Origin: Gleimia europaea ACS-120-V-Col10b
GTDB taxonomy: Bacteria > Actinomycetota > Actinomycetes > Actinomycetales > Actinomycetaceae
Direction of reading: 5' to 3'
Assembly: GCF_000411155.1 (NCBI RefSeq)
Contig: NZ_KE150266.1
Span: forward strand, 1,513,710 to 1,577,709
Length of the DNA stretch: 64,000 nt
Positions 46,980-55,393 of this stretch are shown piece after piece. The position numbers and the translations under genes were made by a program. The stretch's first letter is position 1. Every line of letters begins with the position of its first letter. The notes under the pieces are model-generated. The model did no database searches. It was not told the origin of the DNA and saw only the letters and a program-made list of their open reading frames with translations.

Positions 46980-47921
46980 ATGAGCAGTTCGTTGAAGGGC
47001 GCTTCGGTGCGTCATGGTGTAATTCCCGCAGCAGGGCGCGGTACGCGTTTTTTGCCGATGACGAAGGCGGTCCCAAAGGAGATGTTGCCGATCGTTGACC
47101 GTCCGGCGATTGAGCTGGTGGTTGAGGAAGCAACGCAGGCGGGTCTGGATGACCTGTTGCTGATTTCGGCGGCGCAAAAGCAGATGATTGAGGATCATTT
47201 TGATGCTGTTCCTGACCTTGAGGCCGCGTTACGCGAGGGACAGAAGTGGGATCTGCTTGCGTCGGTCGAGCGCTACCTGGATTTCGCGCGGATTCATTCG
47301 GTGCGGCAGGGGCATCCGCGCGGGCTTGGGCACGCGGTGTTTCAGGCTCGCCACCATGTGGGTGGCGCTCCGTTTGCGGTACTGTTGCCGGATGATTTGA
47401 TGCACCCGGAGGATCCGGTGTTGGAGAAGATGATCGCGGTGCGTGAGCAGATTGGCGGCTCCGTGGTGGCTTTGCTTGAGGTGACGCCGCAGCAGGCTAC
47501 GGCTTATGGTTCGGCAGATGTGACTGCCATTCCGTTGGCTTCGAATGGGCTTGACGGCATTGAGGGGCTGAATGACGGGGATGTTTTTCGCCTCAACAAG
47601 ATTGTGGAGAAGCCTCCGATCGATGAGGTGTTGTCTGAGTACGCCTCGGTTGGACGTTACGTGCTTGACCCGAAGGTGTTTGAGATTTTGGAGACGCTCC
47701 CGCCGGGTCGCGGCGGCGAGATTCAGCTGACTGATTCGTTCCAGACTCTGATTGAGACGCCGGAAGACCAGGGCGGTGGCGTGACGGGCGTTGTGATTCG
47801 CGGCCGTAGGTTTGATACGGGCGACAAGTTGGGTTACTTGCAGGCCGTGGTGGAGATGGGTATTGAAGACCCGGTTCTCGGTGATGAGTTCCGCGCGCTA
47901 CTCAAGGGATTGAGCCTGTAA
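46980..47921 (+). CDS. galU: UTP-glucose-1-phosphate uridylyltransferase
   Basis: 313 aa. Nucleotide-binding loop GRGTRFLPMTKAVPKEMLP at the N-terminus, then PAIELVVEEATQAGL, GHAVFQARHHVG, AVLLPDDLMHPED and VEKPPIDEVLSEYASVGRYV, all GalU features. Makes UDP-glucose for cell-wall and exopolysaccharide synthesis. ATG at 46980 has only a weak ribosome-binding site. It heads a plus-strand run of four genes (galU, moeA/glp, GNAT, membrane protein), the same order I recall in mycobacteria (Rv0993-Rv0996). Confidence 0.96.
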   Translation: MSSSLKGASVRHGVIPAAGRGTRFLPMTKAVPKEMLPIVDRPAIELVVEEATQAGLDDLLLISAAQKQMIEDHFDAVPDLEAALREGQKWDLLASVERYLDFARIHSVRQGHPRGLGHAVFQARHHVGGAPFAVLLPDDLMHPEDPVLEKMIAVREQIGGSVVALLEVTPQQATAYGSADVTAIPLASNGLDGIEGLNDGDVFRLNKIVEKPPIDEVLSEYASVGRYVLDPKVFEILETLPPGRGGEIQLTDSFQTLIETPEDQGGGVTGVVIRGRRFDTGDKLGYLQAVVEMGIEDPVLGDEFRALLKGLSL

Positions 47922-47987
47922 TGTTTCGCCGTGTGCCGTGACGGTGCGCGTAGGCCACTGATTTTGCCCGTTTGAAGGGGAGATGTG

Positions 47988-49199
47988 ATGAGGTCAGTTG
48001 CGAACTTTTATCGCGATTGCCAGGATGCGGTTGGGCCGCAGCCTCCGTTGGATGTGATGTTGCCTGATTCGATGGGTTGTGTGCTTGCGGAAGACGTGAT
48101 AGCACCCTTTGACCTTCCGGTTGCGGATTTGGCTGCGCTTGATGGTTATGCGGTGAGGGCTCAGGATCTTGAGGGAGCCTCGCTGGAGCTCCCGGTGAAG
48201 CTGAACGTTACTGCGGAGCTTCGCGCTGGCGATGTTGAGCCGATGGCGAATATAGCGGGAGGAGCGGTCCGGATTGCTTCTGGCGCCCCGATTCCGTCGG
48301 GTGCTGATGCGGTGGTTGCTTTGGAGCATACGGATCATGGGGTGGCTCAGGTGGAGGTGTCCCGTAGCCCGGTGCCCGGTGAGAATATCCGCCCTAAGGC
48401 GCAGGACGTTCGTGCGGGCGATGTGTTGATTGGTCGCGGTACGCGCGTGGGATCGCGACAGATCGCGCTGATCGCGGGTGTTGGTCGAAACCGCATTCAG
48501 GTGCATCCGCGTCCTCGCGTGGTGATAATTTCGATTGGTGATGAGCTGATTGAGCCGGGCGAGCAGGCCCGTCCGGGCGCGGTGTTTGACGCGAATGGGC
48601 ACGCCCTGGCTACCGCTTTGAGCGACGCGGGTGCGCAAACTTTCCGCGTGGCTGCCGTGCCCGATGAGAGGGCGACGCTGCGCCAGACCATTGAGGATCA
48701 GCTGGTTCGAGCGGACCTCATCATCACAACCGGTGGTATTTCCTACGGTTCGGGCGATACGGTTCGTGAGGTTTTAGGCTCGCTGGGCACGATCCGTTTT
48801 GATTCGGTGGCGGCCTTCCCCGGCCACATCCTTGGCGTTGGGCACGTTGAGTCGGGGACTCCGATCTTCTGCTTGCCAGGTGATCCGGTGTCGGCCCAGG
48901 TGTGCTACGAGGTTTACGTGCGCCCGGCCGTACGCGCAATGCAGGGGTGGAGTTTGTTGAACCGTCCAACTGTGCAGGCGCGAGTGGATCGGGGCTGGAG
49001 CTCGCCAATGGGCAGGCGCGAGTTTGTGCGGGTAAAGCTGTCTGGCAAACCTTCGTCGGGCTACACGGCCACGGTGATGGGCCCAACAGATGCGCTTCTC
49101 CTTTCCGCGTTTGCAGAGTCGAACGCGCTGGCGGTTGTGCCGGAGAATGTGACGGATGTGCGTGCCGGTGATGCCCTGCGTTGCATGGTGCTCGATTAA
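47988..49199 (+). CDS. MoeA/gephyrin-like protein (molybdopterin molybdotransferase family; possible Glp)
   Basis: 403 aa from ATG 47988 (GTG one codon earlier is possible). MoeA domains in order: ADLAALDGYAVRAQDLEG, GAPIPSGADAVVALEHTD, NIRPKAQDVRAGDVLIGRG, the MPT-binding MoCF domain (VVIISIGDELIEPGEQ, GGISYGSGDTVREVLG, FCLPGDPVSAQVCYEVYV) and a C-terminal MoeA domain IV. Enzymatic MoeA inserts molybdenum into the cofactor. In corynebacteria a MoeA homologue (Glp) at this genomic position binds FtsZ together with the membrane protein GlpR, as I recall; the four-gene order here matches. No other Mo-cofactor gene is in the window. Confidence 0.9.
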   Translation: MRSVANFYRDCQDAVGPQPPLDVMLPDSMGCVLAEDVIAPFDLPVADLAALDGYAVRAQDLEGASLELPVKLNVTAELRAGDVEPMANIAGGAVRIASGAPIPSGADAVVALEHTDHGVAQVEVSRSPVPGENIRPKAQDVRAGDVLIGRGTRVGSRQIALIAGVGRNRIQVHPRPRVVIISIGDELIEPGEQARPGAVFDANGHALATALSDAGAQTFRVAAVPDERATLRQTIEDQLVRADLIITTGGISYGSGDTVREVLGSLGTIRFDSVAAFPGHILGVGHVESGTPIFCLPGDPVSAQVCYEVYVRPAVRAMQGWSLLNRPTVQARVDRGWSSPMGRREFVRVKLSGKPSSGYTATVMGPTDALLLSAFAESNALAVVPENVTDVRAGDALRCMVLD

Positions 49200-49202
49200 T
49201 TG

Positions 49203-49982
49203 ATGAGTTTTTTCCGGCACTTCTTCGCCACGCCCCGCGTGTGGGGGCTCGCCGAGTCGCAGGTTCGTATCGATATTGAGGATCCCGTAGGTCGGGGCCT
49301 CATCCGCGCCAAGCCACGTGTGGATGTGGACGAGGGGACCTATGCGCCCTCTGGGGAAAACGTGTTCGGGCCATGTCATGGCGGTAGAGCTGGGGCGAGC
49401 CCGATTAGTAGGCTCACGATTCGGCCCGTTCTGGGTTATGACCACCGTGAGGTTGAACGCGTCCGGTGGGCGGATCGTGACTGGTTGGAGCCTTGGGAGG
49501 CTACGCTCGCGCCGGGTGTTGATGAGTGTCTGCCCTCACTTGCGGATTATCAGCGAAAAACCGATGCCGAGGTGGAAGCGGGCGCCACTCTCCCCATGAT
49601 GATCGAGGCGGATGGGCGCGTGATCGGTGTGGTAACGGCGGCAAACACGGTGAGGGGGGCGCTGTATTCCACGACGGTTGGCTACTGGATCGTCTCGGAT
49701 TACGCGGGACAGGGCATTACGAGCTTGGCGGTGGCGGCGTTTATTGACCTGCTCATTTTGCGGTTGGGCATACATCGCGTGGAGATCAACATTCGCCCTG
49801 AGAACGAGCCTTCCCTTGGCATCGCGCGGAAACTTGGTCTCACCCACGAAGGATATAGGCCGAGGTACATGGCTATTGCTGGTCAGTGGGCAGACCACAT
49901 GGCGTTTTCAATCGACCGCGAGTCGCTACCAAGCGGTGGCCTCGTGCAATCAATCTGGGGCGTGGATCTACTGGGGGAGTAG
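49203..49982 (+). CDS. RimJ-like GNAT acetyltransferase
   Basis: 259 aa. The GNAT domain occupies the C-terminal 190 residues: RLTIRPVLGYDHREVERVR, TTVGYWIVSDYAGQGITSLA (acetyl-CoA loop) and RVEINIRPENEPSLGIARKL with GLTHEGYRPRYM. About 60 residues precede the domain. ATG 49203 follows the moeA-like stop by 3 bp (a TTG at 49200 would abut it). RimJ family members acetylate N-terminal Ala of ribosomal protein S5, but this is only one option. Conserved position between glp and glpR homologues. Confidence 0.88.
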   Translation: MSFFRHFFATPRVWGLAESQVRIDIEDPVGRGLIRAKPRVDVDEGTYAPSGENVFGPCHGGRAGASPISRLTIRPVLGYDHREVERVRWADRDWLEPWEATLAPGVDECLPSLADYQRKTDAEVEAGATLPMMIEADGRVIGVVTAANTVRGALYSTTVGYWIVSDYAGQGITSLAVAAFIDLLILRLGIHRVEINIRPENEPSLGIARKLGLTHEGYRPRYMAIAGQWADHMAFSIDRESLPSGGLVQSIWGVDLLGE

Positions 49983-50150
49983 CCTGCGAAGACCACCCAA
50001 CACCGCGACATCCAAAAGCCCTGACTCGCGCTCGGCGGGGTGCGCGTCAACGACGGCCTCACCCGTAAAACTAAGGGACGTGAATTGTCACGAAACAGAC
50101 ACGCCGAAGCTCTGCCGGCGTTGGAATGACAATGATGTAATTATGGGTAC

Positions 50151-51188
50151 GTGAGTTTCGCTGGGTGGATTATTGGTGCGTTGGCCGTGTTGGTAGCCGC
50201 GTATTGGACGCCTGCGCTCATAAAGAACCGCAATGAGGTTATCGAAACGCCTGTGGAAGATAGGTTTTCGCCGGACCTCAAACTTGTTCCCTTGGCTAAG
50301 GAACAGCCTGGCCTTGTCGTTCGCGGCGAGGCGGGTAGGAACCAGCCGCGTATTTTGCCTCACGTGGCGGTTTGTGGACCCGAACGGAGGGTTCAGGCCG
50401 TGGAGGCAGAATCGATAGGGGGATTTTCAATGGCTGATTCGCAGCGTATTTCGGGTGAGTTTGTTTCTTCGACTTCTCGGGAGATGGCGAAGTTACGTGC
50501 ATCTCGCGCGGCTCGTATCGCGAAGGAGAACGCTGCGGGTAAGCGTCGTTTTGCCATTTTTGGAGTGGCGTTGACGCTACTGGTGGCGTTCGTGGTTGCC
50601 GCTGCGTTTTCGACGTTCTCCTGGTGGTTCCTGTTGGTTCCCGCGGCTGTTATGGGGGCCGTGCTAGCGGAGGGGCGCCTCGCCTACCACCGCTCCATTG
50701 AGAGGGCTCGCGCCGAAGCTGAGCTTTTGAAGCAACTGCGTGAGGAGCGCAGGCTCGAGCAGTCTCGCTACAACCGCCTGCGTTCATCCGTTGAACAACG
50801 TATTGCGGCTTCCGCGCCAGTCACCGAGAGCGTTACTCCCGCAGCGACTTCCGTCTCGGAATCGATTGATGAGGAACATGTCGAGGCCGCCGCTGAACCT
50901 GCCGAGTGGACTCCCCGCGAGCTGCCCACCCCCGCTTACGCTCGCGCTGCCAAGGCCCCGCGTAGGCGCGTAGTGGTTGATCCGAGCGTCCTCGAAAATA
51001 ATGGTGAGGGAGTCGTATCGGCTGAAAGCTCGGAGGAGAATAGGTCCGAGACCCAAACTGTCAGCCCGCTGCGCCCAGTGGTTGCGAAGCCGCGTTCGCT
51101 TGACGCTATGACGTCCGAAGAGGCTGCTGAGATGACTGAAACCACGTTCGATTTGGAGGACATCCTCGAGTTCCGTCGCGCGCAGTAA
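50151..51188 (+). CDS. membrane protein with GlpR-like arrangement
   Basis: 345 aa from GTG 50151. One N-terminal membrane helix (AGWIIGALAVLVAAYW), a soluble stretch containing VPLAKEQPGLVVRGEAG, then two closely spaced helices (FAIFGVALTLLVAFVVAAAF and WWFLLVPAAVMGAVLAEG, about residues 133-172), and a long acidic C-terminal tail ending TFDLEDILEFRRAQ. Its place after galU-moeA-rimJ matches the corynebacterial Glp receptor and Rv0996. The tail contains a copy of the repeat motif CGAGACCCAAACTG (51047-51060), read as SETQTVS. Cell-division role is inferred from position only. Confidence 0.75.
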   Translation: MSFAGWIIGALAVLVAAYWTPALIKNRNEVIETPVEDRFSPDLKLVPLAKEQPGLVVRGEAGRNQPRILPHVAVCGPERRVQAVEAESIGGFSMADSQRISGEFVSSTSREMAKLRASRAARIAKENAAGKRRFAIFGVALTLLVAFVVAAAFSTFSWWFLLVPAAVMGAVLAEGRLAYHRSIERARAEAELLKQLREERRLEQSRYNRLRSSVEQRIAASAPVTESVTPAATSVSESIDEEHVEAAAEPAEWTPRELPTPAYARAAKAPRRRVVVDPSVLENNGEGVVSAESSEENRSETQTVSPLRPVVAKPRSLDAMTSEEAAEMTETTFDLEDILEFRRAQ

Positions 51189-51292
51189 TACGCTGTGAAG
51201 GCTACGCGCATTGGCGCGTTACAACGTGCGAGGTCTCGACTGCACCGAATTAACGGTTTTGGCGATGTGGTGCTAGGCTGGTTTTCGCACTT

Positions 51293-51365
51293 GGGGCTAT
51301 GGCGCAGTTGGTAGCGCGTCTCGTTCGCAATGAGAAGGTCGGGGGTTCGAATCCCCCTAGCTCCA
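51293..51365 (+). tRNA. tRNA-Ala (anticodon CGC)
   Basis: 73 nt: acceptor GGGGCTA/TAGCTCC, D-stem GCGC/GCGC, anticodon stem TCTCG/TGAGA with loop TTCGCAA, T-stem GGGGG/CCCCC with TTCGAAT, discriminator A, no encoded CCA. Reads GCG. Confidence 0.97.
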
Positions 51366-51376
51366 CGGTTGTTATG

Positions 51377-51414
51377 TCTCGGGACATCGTTCATACGATG
51401 TCCCGAGATTTTTT
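51377..51414 (+). terminator. tRNA-Ala terminator
   Basis: TCTCGGGACATCG, loop TTCATA, CGATGTCCCGAGA: perfect 13-bp stem followed by six T. Confidence 0.93.
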
Positions 51415-51516
51415 ATGCCTTGGGGCTTTGATGTGTCGGGTCATCGTTCCGGTTTTTGGGCGGATGTGTGGGTTACCGGACAAATTGTGTGTCTATTGGT
51501 GGCGTGTTGTGTTGTT

Positions 51517-52574
51517 TTAGGGTTTGTGTCTGCCTGCCCAGCCTTTTCTGGTTGATAGTCCGTCTTCCCATGGGGCTTGTTGGTTGAGGTGTTTTGGTGG
51601 TGGGCTTGTGTGATCTGTGGTGGGTGGGATGAGTTGTAGGTGTGGTTTTCCTGCTTGTTGCCAGTGTTTGAGGATGTGTCTTGGGGTGAAGGGCTTTTCG
51701 GTTTGAGTGTTTAGGTAGTGGGTGGCGGCTTGGACTTGTTGGTTTGGTTTCCAGCCGCGGTGGTTTCTAAGGATTTGTTTGATGGCCGCGTTGTGGGACT
51801 CGACAACGTTGGTAGTGTTATGGGCTGGTGTGGGGTTGGTCAGGTAGGTAAATAGTTGGTCTTTTCTGGCTAGGCGTTGGAGGCGGAAGTACACGCGGCG
51901 GTCACGTTCGTGGGTGTACCACCATTTACGCCCAGGCTTTCTAAGGGGTTGTGGGAGGTCTTTAGCGAAGGTACGTTGTTTTAAGTATTGGTCGTATTGG
52001 TTGTAAAACGCAGCCAGGCTGGTAAGCCAGTTAGCGGCCTGGGTGGTAGTGGTGATGCGGGTTAACTGTCGTGATAAGCACATTAGGTCCTGACCGGCAC
52101 TAGTTTTAGGCTTGCGAGTCAGGTCAGTGATGTTATTGCGGTGTACATGCACTAGGCAACGTTGAATCTTAGTGGTGGGCCACAAACTGTTGATGGCACG
52201 CTCACCACCTTTTGCCCCGTCTGTTACCACCATTACAGGTGGGGCTATCGGGGCTAGGAGGGCTTGGTAGGCAGCTTTGGTTTCTTTAGCGCATACTTGC
52301 CAGTTCAATACGTTAGTAGTGGTACAAGCGATTAAGACTACCCACCCACCACTTAGATACGTCCCGTCGATGAAGACTTGATCAAATACTTCACCACTGA
52401 CCGGTGGAGTAGGCACTAGCGGGTTCCAACACCACGTGAAGTTGCGTCGAACACTGCGATCGCTACCGCGGTTGAGTTCGCTTTGAGCGTGTTTACCTAA
52501 CAGGTAGGACACAAACGCTTCATACGTGTTGCCAGTCCTGGCCTGCGGTCTGTGTTTGGTGAGCGTGTCAAGTT
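51517..52574 (-). pseudogene. IS1249-like transposase, C-terminal part of a split gene
   Basis: Holds most of the transposase: VFDQVFIDGTYLSGGWVV (first DDE Asp), PVMVVTDGAKGGERAI (second Asp), LVHVHRNN and TTNVVESHNAAIKQILRNH (catalytic Glu). The ORF that reads on into 52752 begins with about 50 residues encoded by the IS256 element and is a chimera. The N-terminal part lies at 53985-54126. If the IS256 element were removed exactly, the two parts would join in frame (1200 bp, 399 aa). Confidence 0.85.
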
Positions 52575-53984
52575 GTTTGTGTGTGGGGCTTGATTTCTTA
52601 GAGGTATTGGTCGAAGCGGTCGGGGTAGGCCACGGCCATTTGGTTGATGGCTTGTTTCCACCCTGAAACCTTTCCGCCTTCAACGAGCCGGCTAGCTGAA
52701 GCGGCGGCTCGTTTACCTTCTTTAGCGCGTTTAGCTGCGCGTTTGTCTTCAATATTGCATATCATCAACCACAGAGTCTTCAACGCGGACTCATCATTGG
52801 TGAACTGCACCCGGTTACGAGTGGCTTTACGCAGCTCATTGTTAAACGACTCAATCGAATTCGTCGTGTAGATGACCTTGCGGGCTGCCGGCGGAAACTG
52901 CAAGAACGGCACGAACCGCTCCCATGCGTCTTGCCAGACCTTCACAGACCTGGGGTATTTCTCGCCAAACTCAGAGGATGCGAACTCAGCCAGTGCCGCT
53001 GCAGCAGTGGATTCATCAGGGGCGGTATAGACCTTCTTCAATGCTGCCGACACGGTCTTGCGGTCGCCGTAGGCCACCCACCGGTTGGCAGCACGAATCA
53101 GGTGCACGATACAGGTCTGCACCATCGAACCTGGCCAGGTTGCCTCCACTGCCTCAGGCAAGCCTTTGAGCCCGTCACAGCAGACAATGAAGACGTCTTT
53201 GACCCCGCGATTCGACAGGTTGGAGCACACCTGCGCCCAAAAGGATGCTCTTTCTTCCTTGGCGATCCAGAGTCCTAGGATGTGTTTGATTCCGTCGATG
53301 TCCACGCCGATGGCCATATAGGCGCTCTTGTTGACTACGCGTCCACCGTCACGGACTTTGATGCGCAATGCGTCAAGGAAGATGACGGGGTAGAACTCGT
53401 CGAGCTGGCGGTTTTGCCACACCAGTACCTCATCAAGGACTGCGTCAGTGACAGCGGAAATCGTCTCATGGGAGATATCCACCCGCATGGCGGTGGCCAT
53501 ATGGTGCTGAATATCGCGCACGGTCATGCCGCCGGCATACAAGCTCACGATCATGTCATCGACGTCAGTCAAGCGCCTGGAGCCTTTGGGAACCATGGTG
53601 GGAAGAAACGTCCCAGCCCTGTCTCTGGGAACGTCTACGGTAACCGGCCCGTAATTGGAATCAACCGTCTTCGGGTAGGTGCCATTGCGGTGATTATCAG
53701 TCCCAGCTGCCGCTTTAGCGTCCCGATCACCGGATTGATAGCCGAGGTGGGCATCCATCTCAGCATTCAAACCTCGGGTAATCGAGGCTTGCAACATGCC
53801 GCGCACCAGGTCATTGGCATCCGTGGTGGAAGTGCCCAATTCGTCGATCAGCTTAGCGATTTCAGGGTTAGCAAGAAGCTTCTCCTCAATCGCGTCAATC
53901 TTGGCCTTATCAGCCGGGTCTCGTCTTGCCACAGTAGTCATTCTGGCTTATCTCCTTATGCGGGATGGATTCCCACACACAAAC
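52575..53984 (-). mobile_element. IS256-family insertion sequence
   Basis: 1410 bp bounded by 13-bp inverted repeats GTTTGTGTGTGGG (52575-52587) and CCCACACACAAAC (53972-53984). It carries one intact transposase gene. It is inserted in the IS1249-like transposase gene. Adjacent 8-9 bp do not match (GTTTGATG against AACTTGAC on the minus strand), so no target duplication remains. Confidence 0.85.
52598..53941 (-). CDS. IS256-family (mutator type) transposase
   Basis: 447 aa and apparently intact. The N-terminal DNA-binding part includes MDAHLGYQSGDRDA and GTDNHRNGTYPKTVDSNYGP, conserved in this family. DDE residues are visible in FYPVIFLDALRIKVRDGG, FIVCCDGLKGLPEAVEATWP and TNSIESFNNELRKATRNR; CIVHLIRAANRWV is also typical. 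ATG ends at 53941. The stop lies only 23 bp from the left end of the element. The gene is on the same strand as the transposase it interrupts. Confidence 0.97.
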   Translation of the reverse strand: MTTVARRDPADKAKIDAIEEKLLANPEIAKLIDELGTSTTDANDLVRGMLQASITRGLNAEMDAHLGYQSGDRDAKAAAGTDNHRNGTYPKTVDSNYGPVTVDVPRDRAGTFLPTMVPKGSRRLTDVDDMIVSLYAGGMTVRDIQHHMATAMRVDISHETISAVTDAVLDEVLVWQNRQLDEFYPVIFLDALRIKVRDGGRVVNKSAYMAIGVDIDGIKHILGLWIAKEERASFWAQVCSNLSNRGVKDVFIVCCDGLKGLPEAVEATWPGSMVQTCIVHLIRAANRWVAYGDRKTVSAALKKVYTAPDESTAAAALAEFASSEFGEKYPRSVKVWQDAWERFVPFLQFPPAARKVIYTTNSIESFNNELRKATRNRVQFTNDESALKTLWLMICNIEDKRAAKRAKEGKRAAASASRLVEGGKVSGWKQAINQMAVAYPDRFDQYL

Positions 53985-54126
53985 CATCAAACACTCTCTG
54001 TTTGGTATGACACGCCCCGCAATCAAGATACCTGTACCTAGGTGTGCCAGCCGAGGTGACACCATTTTTCTTTACCCGCCACCCCTTACAAGACGGGCAT
54101 GAACGAACCGGTAGTTGCTTTGGCAT
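53985..54126 (-). pseudogene. IS1249-like transposase, N-terminal part
   Basis: Encodes the N-terminal zinc-ribbon: VRSCPSCKGWRVKKNGVTSA and RYLDCGACHTKQRVFD, with the two CxxC pairs. Starts at ATG ending 54126 and runs into the IS256 end, where the reading frame stops shortly after. Same gene as 51517-52574. Confidence 0.85.
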
Positions 54127-54277
54127 AAGCCAAGGCAACCAAAACGACCCCTAACACAAACTCAAGAAAACACAACAACCATTAAATCTATAGCTAAAAA
54201 AGCTAACCAACCCAGACTTTCACCCACCACACCAAACAAAAACACAATCTATAGACACACTTAACGACCGGTAACCC

Positions 54278-54475
54278 GAGATTTTTGTGTTGTCGTGCTC
54301 GTACGCAGGAATGCCAGCAGGAGTTCCTAGATGGTTGCCGCCTCAGGTGATCCTCGAGAAAAGCACAGAATATGCGAAAACGCGAGATTTCGGATAGTCG
54401 CAATATTTAGCAAGTGGGGTACAATCGTCGCCGAGGATACCTAGAAAATCCCATCGATGAATGTGAAAGAAATCC
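54278..54475. other. gap between the IS and the phosphatidylcholine-synthase-like gene
   Basis: 198 bp with no gene seen. CCCGAGATTTTT at its left edge (54275-54286) also occurs in the tRNA-Ala terminator (51402-51413), about 2.9 kb apart on the other side of the IS. Confidence 0.4.
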
Positions 54476-55276
54476 ATGGATTTTGACGTCAAAACAAAGT
54501 ACAAACGAATGCCGAAAAAGATAAAAACGATCGCGCCAGAAAACTTGGCGCCGCTGTCGCAACGTGTTAGCGCGTGGATGGTGCATCTGTTCACCATGTC
54601 GGGTGTAGCGTTCGCAGCTCTGGCCACGTTGGCTCTTATTCACCAAGAGATCGGCATGATGTGGCTTTGGCTTTTCATCGCTCTGGTGGTTGATGGCGTG
54701 GACGGCACGATGGCACGTAGGTTTCGTGTGCGCGAGGTGCTCCCATGGTTTGATGGTGGCATTCTTGACATCATTATTGATTACCTGACGTGGACGTTCA
54801 TCCCCGCTATCTTCATGTATCGCCATATCGAAATGGGGCAGCCGTACTTGGCGGCGGTACTCACGGTTTTGATTCTTGCCACTTCCACGCTGTGTTATGC
54901 GAATGAGAATTGGAAGTCATCGGACTTCTATTTCTACGGTTTCCCCGCAGCTTGGAACATTGTGGCCCTTTGCCTGTATGTTTTGCAGACCAGTGAAGTC
55001 GTGAACGTCATCACGGTCGTGACTTGCATCGTGCTCACGATTGTCCCCAGCTATTGGACGCACCCGTTCCGCGTCAAGAAATTCATGGCGATTAACCTGA
55101 TCTCTATCGCGGTGTGGATTGGCATTACGGGTGGCCTAGTGGCGATTTACCCGGTGCAACCAACGTGGATGTTGGTCCTGTTCTACGTGTCGGGAGGCTG
55201 GTTCCTACTCACAGGCATTGCCCGCATGTTCACCGGGCCCGATAGAGCCAGCCGCAAAGCAAACGTTACAGCTTAG
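54476..55276 (+). CDS. pcs: CDP-alcohol phosphatidyltransferase, phosphatidylcholine synthase-like
   Basis: 266 aa with about eight membrane helices. The CDP-alcohol phosphotransferase signature is complete: in VDGVDGTMARRFRVREVLP and FDGGILDIIIDY the DG-AR-G-D-D residues are all present (about residues 74-104). NENWKSSDFYFYGFPAAWNI and PSYWTHPFRVKKFMAINL are features of bacterial phosphatidylcholine synthase, which joins choline to CDP-diacylglycerol. That would let the cell use host choline. Start chosen at ATG 54476 (weak site), ATG 54509 possible. A 31-bp tandem duplication covers its stop codon. Confidence 0.85.
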   Translation: MDFDVKTKYKRMPKKIKTIAPENLAPLSQRVSAWMVHLFTMSGVAFAALATLALIHQEIGMMWLWLFIALVVDGVDGTMARRFRVREVLPWFDGGILDIIIDYLTWTFIPAIFMYRHIEMGQPYLAAVLTVLILATSTLCYANENWKSSDFYFYGFPAAWNIVALCLYVLQTSEVVNVITVVTCIVLTIVPSYWTHPFRVKKFMAINLISIAVWIGITGGLVAIYPVQPTWMLVLFYVSGGWFLLTGIARMFTGPDRASRKANVTA

Positions 55277-55326
55277 GGCAGACCTTCTATCCAGGGTTAC
55301 AGCTTAAGGCAGACCTTCTATCCAAG
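55265..55326 (+). repeat. 31-bp tandem duplication at the pcs 3' end
   Basis: GTTACAGCTTAGGGCAGACC... begins at 55265 and again at 55296 with only three differences across 31 bp. Copy 1 contains the pcs stop codon TAG; copy 2 has TAA at the same place. Confidence 0.85.
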
Positions 55327-55335
55327 GTTCTAGTG

Positions 55336-55367
55336 AAGAGTGTGCGAGATTTTCCTCGCGCACTCTT
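55336..55367. terminator. terminator between convergent pcs and the 342-aa gene
   Basis: AAGAGTGTGCGAG (55336-55348) and CTCGCGCACTCTT (55355-55367): a 13-bp stem with one T-G pair, loop of 6, then two more T. Confidence 0.85.
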
Positions 55368-55393
55368 TTATTTCCGAGGACATCTGCGGCCCC

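Larger units (their letters stand above)
51470..54277 (-). mobile_element. IS1249-like insertion sequence, interrupted
   Basis: Outer ends are inverted repeats: GGGTTACCGGACAAATTGTG at 51470 and, read inward from 54277, GGGTTACCGGTCGTTAAGTG, both continuing TGTCTAT. Without the inner IS256 element (52575-53984) the length is 1398 bp, typical of IS1249. No target duplication is recognisable: flanks are GGATGTGT and GAGATTTT. It sits 105 bp beyond tRNA-Ala. Confidence 0.8.

Noticed and set aside
52598..52752. N-terminus of the open frame covering the IS1249-like transposase
   Set aside because: These roughly 50 codons come from the antisense side of the inner IS256 element and are not part of the original protein.
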